Shown here: positions 30,471-38,679 of the stretch, piece by piece
Layout: each line of letters begins with the position of its first letter
Numbering within the stretch: position 1 is the stretch's first letter
Assembly: GCA_020200095.1 (NCBI GenBank)
Contig: JAIVJJ010000248.1
Location: 1 to 41,818, forward strand
Reading direction: 5' to 3'
From: Acidobacteriota bacterium
Lineage (GTDB): Bacteria > Acidobacteriota > Blastocatellia > Pyrinomonadales > Pyrinomonadaceae
Length of the DNA: 41,818 nucleotides
Position numbers and translations under genes: made by a program
Notes under the pieces: model-generated
Seen by the model: the letters and a program-made list of their open reading frames with translations, nothing else
Databases searched by the model: none
Told to the model about the DNA's origin: nothing

Positions 30471-30938
30471 ATGAAATTACAACAAACAATCAACGAAAAA
30501 TTATCAATCGTTTTATTTTTGGCAACGTTCGTTTTAACTTTGCCGCTCATCACCGCCGCGCAAGGAAAGATTGCTTTCAGTTCCTACGGCACGGGCAGAG
30601 TCGATATTTACATAATGAACGCTGACGGTACGAATCAAACCAATCTGACCCCAAATTCCGGGAGTGATTTGCGTTCTTCGCTGAGCCTCGACGGCAGCAG
30701 GATTGCTTTCACTTCCAATCGCGACGGCAACTACGAGATTTACGTGATGAATTTGAATGGTTCAAATCTAGCCCGCCTGACCAACAATGTTGCCTATGAT
30801 GATAAGCCGTCATGGGGCAGATACGGACCGCCGCGCGATAAGGAACAATGCAAAAACGACGGGTGGATGCACTTCGATTTCCCACGAACTTTCAAGAATC
30901 AGGGCGACTGTATTCAGTTCGTCAATACCGGCGAGTAA
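30471..30938 (+). CDS. Short secreted PD40/TolB-like protein with Cys-containing tail
   Basis: A signal peptide (LSIVLFLATFVLTLPLITAA, then Q) is followed by two beta-propeller blades of the PD40 kind: KIAFSSYGTGRVDIYIMNAD and RIAFTSNRDGNYEIYVMNLN, each with the GxYEIYxMNxxG consensus, and an incomplete third ending KPSWGRY. The tail DKEQCKNDGWMHFDFPRTFK and NQGDCIQFVNTGE carries a pair of Cys that recalls a small disulphide-linked domain at the end of many secreted proteins (CKxxGW...FKNQGxCVSF). TolB-like propellers usually have six or seven blades, so this 155-residue protein has probably lost internal blades. AAGGAG lies upstream of the ATG. The target of binding is unknown. Confidence 0.75.
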   Translation: MKLQQTINEKLSIVLFLATFVLTLPLITAAQGKIAFSSYGTGRVDIYIMNADGTNQTNLTPNSGSDLRSSLSLDGSRIAFTSNRDGNYEIYVMNLNGSNLARLTNNVAYDDKPSWGRYGPPRDKEQCKNDGWMHFDFPRTFKNQGDCIQFVNTGE

Positions 30939-30951
30939 ACTCGCTGAGGGA

Positions 30952-30987
30952 AAACAAAGTCTTTGGCTCTGGCTGAAGACTTTGTTT
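30952..30987. terminator. Hairpin terminator behind the PD40 gene
   Basis: Aaacaaagtctt (30952-30963) and aagactttgttt (30976-30987) form a perfect 12-base stem with a 12-base loop just after the stop codon. The T-rich 3' arm fits a terminator for the + strand gene. Confidence 0.7.
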
Positions 30988-31132
30988 GCCGAAACAATTT
31001 TGAGTTTCGTTTGCGTAGTTCGGAAACAAACTGCGCCGCGCCGTCGGTAATGATTCAGCGATTGAAGCGTCGGTTTTTGGCGGCGTGTTCACAAAACTTG
31101 CTGCCGCCTATTCCCGTCGCTCAATTTTATTA

Positions 31133-32500
31133 TTACGTTTCCAAAACTTCTACTTTTGTTTTAATCAAATTCTTCGGAATCAGCGCCGGAAAATACGCCA
31201 TAATTTCTTCAACCTTCGGACGCCCGCCTGCAAAACCCGTAACCGACGGCGGACCGGTTAAAATAAGCGGCGCGATTTCTTTGGTAAATCTTTCCACGTC
31301 TGCTTTGTTTTGCCCGCGCACGCCGATGCGCAATTGGACTTCGGGAATGTCTCTCGGCGGCTCGCCCGCAAGATGTGCATGCGTGGCGTTCACGCCCACA
31401 TATTCGGTTAGAATTACATCAAATTTCAAGCCTAATTTTCTCAGCCGCTCGCGCAAAATTTTGTCGGCGAGTTTCGCTTTCTCAAAAGCGTCCGGGTAAG
31501 AATAAACCAGCGTTCCGACCGCTTTCCAGCCGCCTGTATAAGCAATCGAAACTTTGTAAAATTCAGTGTTCGCGTTTCCTTTGATGCCGAAAACGCGGAC
31601 GCGATTTTTGCCGTCGTCGTCTAAATTTATTGATGTGAAATCCGCGACGACATCAGGCGTAATATAACTTTTCGGGTCGCCCATTTCATATAAAAGCTGT
31701 TCTTTGACCGAAGGAATGTTAACCAAACCGCCGGTGCCGTCGTGTTTGGTAATGACGAAATCGCCGTTTGGAAAGGCTTCGACAATCGGGAAGCCGACGT
31801 TGGCAAGGTCGGGAATGTTTTGCCAATCGAATTGACAATTTCCGCCGGAACATTGCGCTCCGCATTCGATAATGTGTCCGGCGATTGTTCCGGTCGCAAC
31901 TTTGTCCCAATCTTCAAAACTCCAGCCGAATTCGTGCATCAAAGGCGCGAGTGTCAAACCCGTATCGGTCAATCTTCCGCCGACAATGATTTGCGCTCCT
32001 TTATCTAATGCCTCGACAAGCGGTTGTGCGCCAAGATAAACATTCGCGCTCTGCACCTGCTCGCGGATTGCGGCGAGTGATTCGCCCGTGTCTATATTTT
32101 TTATTTCAATGCCTTTTTCGAGAAATTCATTAAGTCGCGGTAAAATGTCGTCGCCCGTTACGACGCCGATTTTAACCTTTCCGCTCAAGCCTAATTCTTT
32201 GGCTACATCGCCGATTGCGTCTGCGCAGCCTTTAACATTTACGCCGCCTGCGTTCGACAAAACTTTGATATTTTTTTCTACACAATCAGGCAAAATTTCG
32301 CGCATTAAAGAAACAAAATCTTTTGCATAACCTGCATTCGCATCGCGCGAGCGCTGCTTTTGCATAATGCTCATCGTAACTTCCGCCAAATAGTCGAGCA
32401 TCAAATAATCAATCTGCCCGCCACGCACTTGGTCAACCGGCGCAGACAACAGATCACCCCAAAAACCTTGTCCGCTTGCGACTTTGACTTTTTCTTTCAT
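31133..32500 (-). CDS. atuA: AtuA-family protein (DUF1446) main domain, lacking the C-terminal domain
   Basis: The 455-residue protein is AtuA/DUF1446. Conserved blocks are [18 protein letters not shown] near the start, [62 protein letters not shown]-like, [14 protein letters not shown] and [20 protein letters not shown]. The protein is needed for acyclic terpene breakdown in Pseudomonas; its reaction is not known. In many bacteria a ferredoxin-fold domain of about 110 residues follows, but here the protein ends [11 protein letters not shown], and a separate protein of that kind is made from 17609-17953. A hairpin separates it from the upstream gene, so it may have its own promoter. Confidence 0.87.
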   Translation of the reverse strand: MKEKVKVASGQGFWGDLLSAPVDQVRGGQIDYLMLDYLAEVTMSIMQKQRSRDANAGYAKDFVSLMREILPDCVEKNIKVLSNAGGVNVKGCADAIGDVAKELGLSGKVKIGVVTGDDILPRLNEFLEKGIEIKNIDTGESLAAIREQVQSANVYLGAQPLVEALDKGAQIIVGGRLTDTGLTLAPLMHEFGWSFEDWDKVATGTIAGHIIECGAQCSGGNCQFDWQNIPDLANVGFPIVEAFPNGDFVITKHDGTGGLVNIPSVKEQLLYEMGDPKSYITPDVVADFTSINLDDDGKNRVRVFGIKGNANTEFYKVSIAYTGGWKAVGTLVYSYPDAFEKAKLADKILRERLRKLGLKFDVILTEYVGVNATHAHLAGEPPRDIPEVQLRIGVRGQNKADVERFTKEIAPLILTGPPSVTGFAGGRPKVEEIMAYFPALIPKNLIKTKVEVLET

Positions 32501-32526
32501 AAGTTTCTAATTAAAAAACAAAAAAG

Positions 32527-32576
32527 AGAGACGGTCAACAACGATTTGGAAAATCTCTCGGTTGTTGACCGTCTCT
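32527..32576. terminator. Bidirectional hairpin, 16-bp stem
   Basis: Agagacggtcaacaac (32527-32542) pairs exactly with gttgttgaccgtctct (32561-32576); the loop has 18 bases. A-rich and T-rich flanks make it a plausible terminator. It lies after the repeat-protein gene and ahead of the AtuA gene on the minus strand. Confidence 0.8.
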
Positions 32577-32597
32577 TTAATTTGGTTAACGAAGTTA

Positions 32598-33092
32598 TTA
32601 GTTGAAAATCTTTTTCGTTCTGCTGGCGACAGCTTTTGCTCCGCGTTTAGTTTTGCTTGCCGCGTATTTTGTTCCTTTGACAGTTTTAGTGCCGACGTAT
32701 TTGCCGCCTTGATAAGCTTTTCTACCAGTGTATCTTGCGCCAACGTACACTTTGCGCGAAACATATTTTGTTCCGTTCCATGTTTTCCGCACAACATATC
32801 TGCCGCCGCGATAAGCGCTTCTGGCAACGCCGCCGCTTTTTCTTTTAACGTAAGCGCCGGTTTGTTTCGCTCCCGAAACCGTTTTTTTAGCGGCTTCAAC
32901 GGTTACGTCTTTAGTTTTTTCCGCCACGTCGGTTGTCACGTCAGCCGTTTTCTTTGCCGCGCCAACCGTTACGTCTTTTGTTTTTTCGGCAGCTTTTTTC
33001 GTAGCGTCAACAATTTGAGCATTCGTCATTCCGTATGAAAATAATACGATTGCGAAGAGCAGCCCAAAATTGTAAAATCCTTTCAATTTCAT
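32598..33092 (-). CDS. Secreted basic protein built of 11-residue repeats (LEA-like then Lys/Tyr-rich)
   Basis: GGGAGGAT just upstream fixes the ATG at 33092; the longer open frame reaching 33359 is a shadow of the mutase small-subunit gene. The 164-residue protein has a signal peptide (LLFAIVLFSYGMTNA). The mature chain runs with an 11-residue period. Residues 29-83 give DATKKAAEKTK, DVTVGAAKKTA, DVTTDVAEKTK, DVTVEAAKKTV and SGAKQTGAYVK, which resemble group 3 LEA amphipathic repeats. After a short spacer, residues 98-163 give six units beginning RY or KY: RYVVRKTWNGT, KYVSRKVYVGA, RYTGRKAYQGG, KYVGTKTVKGT, KYAASKTKRGA, KAVASRTKKIF. The second half is strongly positive and Tyr-rich. It may bind a polyanion (nucleic acid, polysaccharide or lipid A) or protect the envelope. 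This role is inference. Confidence 0.8.
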   Translation of the reverse strand: MKLKGFYNFGLLFAIVLFSYGMTNAQIVDATKKAAEKTKDVTVGAAKKTADVTTDVAEKTKDVTVEAAKKTVSGAKQTGAYVKRKSGGVARSAYRGGRYVVRKTWNGTKYVSRKVYVGARYTGRKAYQGGKYVGTKTVKGTKYAASKTKRGAKAVASRTKKIFN

Positions 33093-33169
33093 AATAAATC
33101 CTCCCATTTTTGAAATTTTCTTAATGAAAATTATTTGACTCTGGTTATTTAAGCACGAATCGTGCCAGA

Positions 33170-33574
33170 TTAGATTTTGGTTTTTACATTCGCATTGATG
33201 AATTTTACAATGTCTTCGGTTGAGGTTCCGGGCAGAAAAATTTCTGACACGCCTTTCGCTTTCAGTTCGGCAATATCCTCCTGCGGAACAATTCCGCCGA
33301 CCAGAACAAGCGTGTCGTCCATTCCATTTTCGTGCAGCAAATTGACGATTCGCGGGCAAAGCGTGTTGTGCGCGCCTGACAGAATCGAAATCCCAACCGC
33401 GTCAACATCTTCCTGTAAAGCAGCGGCAGCAATCATTTCCGGTGTTTGCCGCAAACCTGTATAAATAACTTCCATTCCTGCATCGCGTAAAGCACGAGCG
33501 ATAACTTTCGCGCCTCGGTCGTGTCCGTCAAGTCCTGGTTTAGCAACTAAGACTCTGATTTTTCTTTCATTCAT
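33170..33574 (-). CDS. mcmA2: Methylmalonyl-CoA mutase, small cobalamin-binding subunit
   Basis: A 134-residue stand-alone B12-binding domain. [20 protein letters not shown] carries the DxHxxG cobalamin motif with His18, followed by [18 protein letters not shown] (SxL...GG type lower-ligand loop) and [20 protein letters not shown]. This is the usual small subunit of two-part methylmalonyl-CoA mutase. With the large subunit at 36815-38500 it would convert methylmalonyl-CoA to succinyl-CoA, the last step of propionate use. It is 61 bases behind the PaiB-like gene and upstream of the repeat-protein gene. Confidence 0.9.
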   Translation of the reverse strand: MNERKIRVLVAKPGLDGHDRGAKVIARALRDAGMEVIYTGLRQTPEMIAAAALQEDVDAVGISILSGAHNTLCPRIVNLLHENGMDDTLVLVGGIVPQEDIAELKAKGVSEIFLPGTSTEDIVKFINANVKTKI

Positions 33575-33635
33575 AAATTTATTTAATTTGAAAAAAATAT
33601 CTTATCAAATTTGCCGCTAATCTTATAATAAATGC

Positions 33636-34106
33636 TCATTTTCCAAAAGCGACGATTCCGCGGGCAAGATTCGATTTGAAATCAAAGGGAAGTTGTTGCC
33701 ACCTTTGGAGATATTTCATATCAAAAGCGGAAATCATTTTCTCTAAAATCGAAAAAACTTTTGCTTCATCTTCAAAAATCCGTGCTTTTCCGTATGCGTG
33801 AACCGCAACATAATTCCAAGTTGGAACGGAAAGCTTTTCTTCATACCACAATGGCGAAATATAAGCGTGCGGCTCTTGAAAGACAACCAAAGATTCGGAA
33901 CACAAAAAGTTTTTCCATTGCGGGTTGGCTCTTGCGAGATGCGAAGTCAGAATCACGGAATCGGAATTTTCTTCGACTATAAAAGGTAAATGCGTGGCAA
34001 TCGGGATTTCGTTTTTAGAGGTAATGAGAGCAGCGAAATTATACTGCCGCATAAAGCCGAGCATAAATGCGAAATCTTCGGTTACATAATGTTTCGGCGA
34101 ATACAT
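33636..34106 (-). CDS. PaiB-like FMN-binding split-barrel protein, short at the C-terminus
   Basis: The opening MYSPKHYVTEDFAFMLGFMR and the blocks NFAALITSKNEIPIATHLPF, VILTSHLARANPQWK, EPHAYISPLWYEEK, VPTWNYVAVHAYGKARIFED are those of PaiB/PAI2 FMN-binding proteins, often named negative transcriptional regulators. The family is usually about 200-210 residues; this one has 156 and ends NLARGIVAFGK where relatives continue GIVxFEIxIxxxxGKxKLSQN. So about 40-50 C-terminal residues are missing. The flavin-binding barrel itself is largely kept. It follows the DUF3298-like gene without a gap. The ligand and the regulatory role are uncertain. Confidence 0.78.
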   Translation of the reverse strand: MYSPKHYVTEDFAFMLGFMRQYNFAALITSKNEIPIATHLPFIVEENSDSVILTSHLARANPQWKNFLCSESLVVFQEPHAYISPLWYEEKLSVPTWNYVAVHAYGKARIFEDEAKVFSILEKMISAFDMKYLQRWQQLPFDFKSNLARGIVAFGK

Positions 34107-34841
34107 TTAGCGAATAAATTTTGCGAAAACGCCGTCTCGCTTGACAAAAGGTTTTAGCCGCACCCAACTGAAAAAGTATTTTCCTTCGGGCTGCAACGCC
34201 AAAATTACGTGCGGAAAACTGTAATCGTATAAAAACGTAACTCCTTTATCGCTGACAGAAAACTCATCTAAATTCTTGACGGTGAAATCAGAGTTCTCAA
34301 AAAGGCTTTGCGGGTTTTCTTCATCGGGATTTTCCTTTTTGATTTCTACGAGCGATTTTTTTATCTCGGCTTGCTGCGCTTTTTTGCAGAGGGCGGCAAG
34401 TTCGCCGAGTTTGACAAAAGCGTCTGGCGGCTCGATTCTGTCACCTGTTTTTAAATTAACGACAACTGCTTTTTCATAAATGGACGGATAAGCGCCCGAA
34501 CCGCTCATCGAAAGCGAAATACCTAAAATACCATTTTTGTTGTAATTCACCTTAAAGCTCGCTTCTTCAAGCCATTGAATTTCGTTCGTTTCTTCTTTGA
34601 GATTAAAGTCGAAAATTTTTTGATAGCTGATTGCAACTTCTACCTTTTTATTCATATCTGAATTCAAACCTTTTATAATCGGGTAAATAACCACAAAATT
34701 TTTTTTGTATTCGGTAAACGGTTTCTGGCGTTTGTAAATAACTTTTTTCGGTGTAACGGTTACTATTTGGGCGAAAGTATTTTGCGAGAAAAAGAAATTG
34801 AAGGCGAAAAAAAATAAAAGGGAAAAAGTTTTTGTTTTCAT
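34107..34841 (-). CDS. Secreted DUF3298-like protein
   Basis: I use the ATG at 34841 (MKTKTFSLLFFFAFNFFFSQ, signal peptide cut near FAQ) rather than the TTG at 34850. The mature part opens KKNFVVIYPIIKGLNSDMNK, which looks like the YPxI(x)G region of RsiV/DUF3298 domains, and continues with the strands FKVNYNKNGILGISLSMSGS, EKAVVVNLKTGDRIEPPDAF and VTFLYDYSFPHVILALQPEG. In RsiV this domain senses lysozyme; in most bacteria it is just an exported beta-rich domain. Function here is unknown. The gene starts five bases after the sterol desaturase stop and its stop is adjoining the PaiB ATG. Confidence 0.7.
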   Translation of the reverse strand: MKTKTFSLLFFFAFNFFFSQNTFAQIVTVTPKKVIYKRQKPFTEYKKNFVVIYPIIKGLNSDMNKKVEVAISYQKIFDFNLKEETNEIQWLEEASFKVNYNKNGILGISLSMSGSGAYPSIYEKAVVVNLKTGDRIEPPDAFVKLGELAALCKKAQQAEIKKSLVEIKKENPDEENPQSLFENSDFTVKNLDEFSVSDKGVTFLYDYSFPHVILALQPEGKYFFSWVRLKPFVKRDGVFAKFIR

Positions 34842-34846
34842 AAATA

Positions 34847-35659
34847 TCAAAGGTTCATATCAGGCGAGCCGAAGACGCAGCGCAGTTTGTTGCGAAAGGT
34901 TTTCTGTTGTTTCATCGCCGCGAACATTTCAAACCAACCGTGCGTGTTTATCCAAAGCGGATTGTGCGTCTTCAAAGGTTGTATAATTCCGTAACGCGGC
35001 GTTTCGGTTTCTTCAACGAATGTGCCGAACATTTTATCCCAAAAGATAAAAATCCCCGCGTAATTTTTGTCTAAATATGGATTATTAACTCCGTGATGAA
35101 CGCGGTGATGCGATGGCGTGTTGAGAATTTTTTCAAGAAATCCGATTTTACCGATGAGTTTTGTGTGAATCCAAAATTGATAAATCAAATTCAAGCCGTG
35201 CATTGTGACAAAAGCCCATAACGGAAAACCCAGCAAAGCGACGGGAACATAAAAAATCCAATGCGCAAAGCCGCTAAACCAACTTTGACGGACGGCGACG
35301 CTCAAATTATATTGATTTGACGAGTGATGAACGACGTGGAAATTCCAGAAAAAACGAATCTCGTGGCTGAAGCGATGAAACCAGTAGTATGCAAAATCGT
35401 CAACAAATAAAAGTAAAATCCACGTCCACCAAGCATTCATCGGCATTTTGAAAGGCGCAAATTCGTAAATGGATAAATAAAAATAACTTGTAACCAACCC
35501 GAAGAGCGCGCCCCAAACGACGCTCATCAAACCGACAAAAATATTTGTCCAAGTATCTTTGCAATCAAAATTCTCTCGATTTTCACGAATTATAAGCCAC
35601 GCTTCAATTGCAATCAAAAGCGCGAAAACGGGAATGGCGATGACAGTCGGATTTAACAT
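34847..35659 (-). CDS. Sterol desaturase / fatty acid hydroxylase family membrane enzyme
   Basis: The 270-residue protein is a di-iron membrane hydroxylase. Histidine motifs are FHRFSHE (HxxxH, about 95-99), FHVVHHSSNQYN (HxxHH, about 108-112) and PSHHRVHHGVN with a third HxxHH. Hydrophobic helices at about 5-25, 40-65, 75-95 and 130-155 surround them. The family introduces hydroxyl groups or double bonds into sterols, fatty acids or hopanoid-like lipids; the substrate here is not known. It belongs to the minus-strand series that contains both mutase subunits. All motif histidines are in place and length is normal. Confidence 0.88.
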   Translation of the reverse strand: MLNPTVIAIPVFALLIAIEAWLIIRENRENFDCKDTWTNIFVGLMSVVWGALFGLVTSYFYLSIYEFAPFKMPMNAWWTWILLLFVDDFAYYWFHRFSHEIRFFWNFHVVHHSSNQYNLSVAVRQSWFSGFAHWIFYVPVALLGFPLWAFVTMHGLNLIYQFWIHTKLIGKIGFLEKILNTPSHHRVHHGVNNPYLDKNYAGIFIFWDKMFGTFVEETETPRYGIIQPLKTHNPLWINTHGWFEMFAAMKQQKTFRNKLRCVFGSPDMNL

Positions 35660-35674
35660 CTCGGATAATTTGAT

Positions 35675-36163
35675 TCAATCAAACTCGACACGGTTTGCCG
35701 ATTGTTCTTGTCCGACGCGACCGGTTTTGATTTCGGCTCGGAAATAATTTTCGCCGCGCACGGGCGCGTTGTGAATTCGCCGCAAAAGATTGATTTGCCC
35801 TACGTGCGTTAAAGCGTCGGCAATCGGACCTTGAAAAATTTTCTCGCAAGATTGTGCTAAAGGTTCATCGGAAGCTAAAAACTCGTCAAACTTTTCCAGA
35901 CAATCGAAAAAACGCTCGGTTTCTTTTTCCCAAGGCAAAGGTTTTGAATCATTCCAAACGGGGTTTTCCCGCGCCATCTGTAACGCCCAATCGAGAAGGT
36001 CGCCGATGTGCGCAATAATTTCAAGCGGCGTGCGCGTCGTTTCACTCGCTTTCATCTCAGCAAAACTTTCGGGCGCATTTGCAATTGCTTTGCCGCCGCG
36101 ATAAGCCAAGGTTGCAAGCGTGTGGCGAAGCATTTCGCGTTTTGCAGGTTGATTATTGCTCAT
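35675..36163 (-). CDS. DinB-family four-helix protein
   Basis: The 162-residue protein has the DinB/YfiT four-helix layout: TLATLAYRGGKAIANAPESF in helix 1, TPLEIIAHIGDLLDWALQMA (the first metal-binding His of the family), and ADALTHVGQINLLRRIHN with the second His region. DinB proteins are metal-dependent, often thiol-S-transferases of unknown substrate. Its first codons overlap the end of the uracil-DNA-glycosylase-like gene by eleven bases. Nothing more specific can be said. Confidence 0.82.
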   Translation of the reverse strand: MSNNQPAKREMLRHTLATLAYRGGKAIANAPESFAEMKASETTRTPLEIIAHIGDLLDWALQMARENPVWNDSKPLPWEKETERFFDCLEKFDEFLASDEPLAQSCEKIFQGPIADALTHVGQINLLRRIHNAPVRGENYFRAEIKTGRVGQEQSANRVEFD

Positions 36164-36803
36164 CTGATTTAGAACTTATTTTATCATTTATGTATCTAAG
36201 CTGGACAGGCAATTCTTCTTCGGATTTACGCAGAAAAGTTCCGTAGTTGCTGTAATGCCAAACTCGATACAAATGCCACGTTTCATTACCAATTTCGGTT
36301 TTAACTTCCTTAACCTTATTAATTGAATTATCTGTTATCCGGCTTTTTACAATTCTTAATGCGTTGATAAAAGTATTGAACACTTTGTCTCCAAAACAGA
36401 TTATATGTCTTGTTTGAAAGTCATCAATTAAACGGATTTTATCAATGAAAATTCTTACTGCCTTTTGTTTTTCAACCATTACTTCGTTTGAATTGGTTTC
36501 TATCTGTTCTGATATGTCAGTCATAAATCCGCCCAGCAAATTAGACAGGTTGGCATCTTGAATAAACCTTTTAAGCCGTTTGTCTCCAGTATGACCTTTC
36601 GCGTGAAAGTTCGATAAAGGCGCGGCTTTAGAAAAGTCATTCGCTGCATTTGACCGATTTAATCCAACAAAAATTACTCGACTGTGAAAGAGTTCTTGTT
36701 TTGAAAGGAAAAAGTCTAAGCTATTGTCATTATCTTCGTTCCAAACAGCCCAACTACTTGTTTCAACTTTTTTCAAATTATTAAAGGCTTTAGTATCAAT
36801 CAT
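36153..36803 (-). CDS. Uracil-DNA-glycosylase-superfamily-like protein
   Basis: The 216-residue protein has the pattern of the UDG superfamily core without its classical catalytic motifs in textbook form: SRVIFVGLNRSNAANDFS (motif 1 GxNPS-like, with Arg replacing Pro), LSNLLGGFMTDI, HIICFGDKVFNTFIN (strand and helix like GxxA) and LYRVWHYSNYGTF near the C-terminus (HPS/H-xx-N-like motif 3). Such divergent members can be DNA-repair or single-stranded-DNA-sensing proteins. The assignment rests on motifs I read by eye, so it is tentative. The gene appears richer in A and T than the mutase and DinB genes on either side, and sits between two metabolic genes. Confidence 0.6.
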   Translation of the reverse strand: MIDTKAFNNLKKVETSSWAVWNEDNDNSLDFFLSKQELFHSRVIFVGLNRSNAANDFSKAAPLSNFHAKGHTGDKRLKRFIQDANLSNLLGGFMTDISEQIETNSNEVMVEKQKAVRIFIDKIRLIDDFQTRHIICFGDKVFNTFINALRIVKSRITDNSINKVKEVKTEIGNETWHLYRVWHYSNYGTFLRKSEEELPVQLRYINDKISSKSDEQ

Positions 36804-36814
36804 TTTGTTTACTA

Positions 36815-38500
36815 CTAAAAAGCAGGTTCTTCATAAACGCCGAAAACATCTCTAAGTGCAACTGAGATTTCTTCGACAGTGGCGTAAGCTTTGACAGCTT
36901 CTATTGTTGCCGGCATAGTGTTTTCATTCGCCTGTGCGGCTTTTTGGAGCTTATCTAATGCATTTGAAACCGCACCCTTATCACGCGTTTTCTTTGTTTG
37001 TTCAAGCCGCGAAAGTTGATGTTTACGCACATTTTCGTCAATCTGCAAAATTTCGATTTTGGAAAACTCATCTTCCATCTGGTATTTGTTTACACCAACG
37101 ATTGTTTGCTCGTTTCTTTCAACGGCTTTTTGATACTGATACGCCGATTCCTGAATCTCTCTTTGGGGAAACCCGGCTTCGACCGCTTCTACCATTCCGC
37201 CGAAACCATCAATTTTGTCGAAATAATCAAAACAGCCGTCAACCATTTTTTGCGTCAAACTTTCTAGATACCAACTTCCGCCAAGCGGGTCAACCGTATT
37301 CACGACGCCGGTTTCTTCAGCGATAATTTGCTGGGTGCGAAGCGCGATTAGCGCGGCTTGATTTGACGGTAAAGCCAATGCTTCGTCATAAGCATCAGTG
37401 TGCAAAGATTGCGTTCCGCCTAAAACACCCGCTAGCGCTTGAATAGCGACGCGGGCGATGTTATTTAAAGGCTGTTGAACGGTTAAAGAAACTCCGGCGG
37501 TTTGAGTGTGAAAACGCAATTGTAAAGTTCGCGGATTTTTCGAGCCGAAACGCTCGCGCATCGTTTTTGCCCAGACGACACGCGCCGCTCGGTATTTGGC
37601 AATTTCTTCAAAAAAATCGTTGTGCGCGTTGAAAAAGAAGGAAATTCTCGGAACGAATTCGTCAATACTCAGACCACGTTCCACACCATATTGCACATAT
37701 TCCACACCATCACGCAGAGTAAAAGCGAGTTCCTGCAAAGCCGTCGCTCCGGCTTCGCGAATGTGATAGCCGGAAACGGAAATCGGATTGTATTTCGGCA
37801 CAAATTTCGTGCAGTATTCAAAAGTATCAATTACCAATTTCATCGCCGGTTTTATTGGATAAATCCATTCTTTCTGTGCGATGTATTCCTTCAAAATATC
37901 GTTTTGCAGCGTGCCGGAAATTTTATTAAAATCCGCGCCCTGTTTTTCGGCGACAACCAAATACATAGCCAAAAAGATTGAAGCAGGCGCGTTGATTGTC
38001 TGCGAAACCGTAACTTGTTCGAGCGGAATTCCGTCAAACAAAACTTCAAAATCAGCAAGCGATGAAACCGCAACGCCGCATTTACCGACTTCGCCTTCGC
38101 TTAAAGGCGAATCTGCGTCGAGACCCATCAGGGCGGGCAAATCGTAAGCAACCGACAAACCCGTTTGACCTTGCAACATCAAGTATTTAAACCGTTTATT
38201 GGTTTCTTCGGGCGAGGAAAATCCTGCAAACTGCCGCATTGTCCAGAGCCGTCCGCGATAACCTGTCGGATGAATTCCGCGCGTGTATGGAAATTCGCCG
38301 GGAAACGAAATATCTTCTTTAACGCTGATATTTTCCGTGTCGGCTTCGGTATATAATCGATTGACTGGCTCAAGCGAAACGCCTTCAAACGATTTTTTTC
38401 TTTCGGGCGTTTTGTCTAAGACTTTTTGTAAACTTTCCTTTTCCCAACGCTCGACTTCTGCTTGCGCGTTTGTGATTTCCTCTTTAACTTCGGGTGTCAT
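36815..38500 (-). CDS. mcmA1: Methylmalonyl-CoA mutase, large catalytic subunit
   Basis: A 561-residue TIM-barrel subunit for the rearrangement of methylmalonyl-CoA to succinyl-CoA. Visible are [20 protein letters not shown], the substrate-entry motif, [40 protein letters not shown] (conserved His-Arg-Glu of the active site), [20 protein letters not shown] and [20 protein letters not shown]. The C-terminal B12 domain of one-chain mutases is absent, and the small subunit at 33170-33574 supplies it. The two subunit genes are usually adjacent, but here five genes lie between, all on the same strand. The 165-base stretch upstream ends in an AT-rich promoter-like region. Nothing is missing in the domain. 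Confidence 0.92.
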   Translation of the reverse strand: MTPEVKEEITNAQAEVERWEKESLQKVLDKTPERKKSFEGVSLEPVNRLYTEADTENISVKEDISFPGEFPYTRGIHPTGYRGRLWTMRQFAGFSSPEETNKRFKYLMLQGQTGLSVAYDLPALMGLDADSPLSEGEVGKCGVAVSSLADFEVLFDGIPLEQVTVSQTINAPASIFLAMYLVVAEKQGADFNKISGTLQNDILKEYIAQKEWIYPIKPAMKLVIDTFEYCTKFVPKYNPISVSGYHIREAGATALQELAFTLRDGVEYVQYGVERGLSIDEFVPRISFFFNAHNDFFEEIAKYRAARVVWAKTMRERFGSKNPRTLQLRFHTQTAGVSLTVQQPLNNIARVAIQALAGVLGGTQSLHTDAYDEALALPSNQAALIALRTQQIIAEETGVVNTVDPLGGSWYLESLTQKMVDGCFDYFDKIDGFGGMVEAVEAGFPQREIQESAYQYQKAVERNEQTIVGVNKYQMEDEFSKIEILQIDENVRKHQLSRLEQTKKTRDKGAVSNALDKLQKAAQANENTMPATIEAVKAYATVEEISVALRDVFGVYEEPAF

Positions 38501-38679
38501 AATTAAACCTGCTTTTGATAAATTACTTCAATAAAAACCTTCGTTTATTTTAACACGACAACCGAACAAGTTAGAACCGCCTGTCGCAAACGGATAATTC
38601 GATTTTGGATTTCAATTGGGTTTATTGCGAATAATAAATCCGTAATGGATTTCGGCGGTTTTGATAAGGAAATCAAAAT

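Noticed and set aside
33093-33359. N-terminal extension of the 11-residue-repeat protein
   Set aside because: It overlaps the mutase small subunit in another frame, and GGGAGGAT with a signal peptide marks the ATG at 33092.
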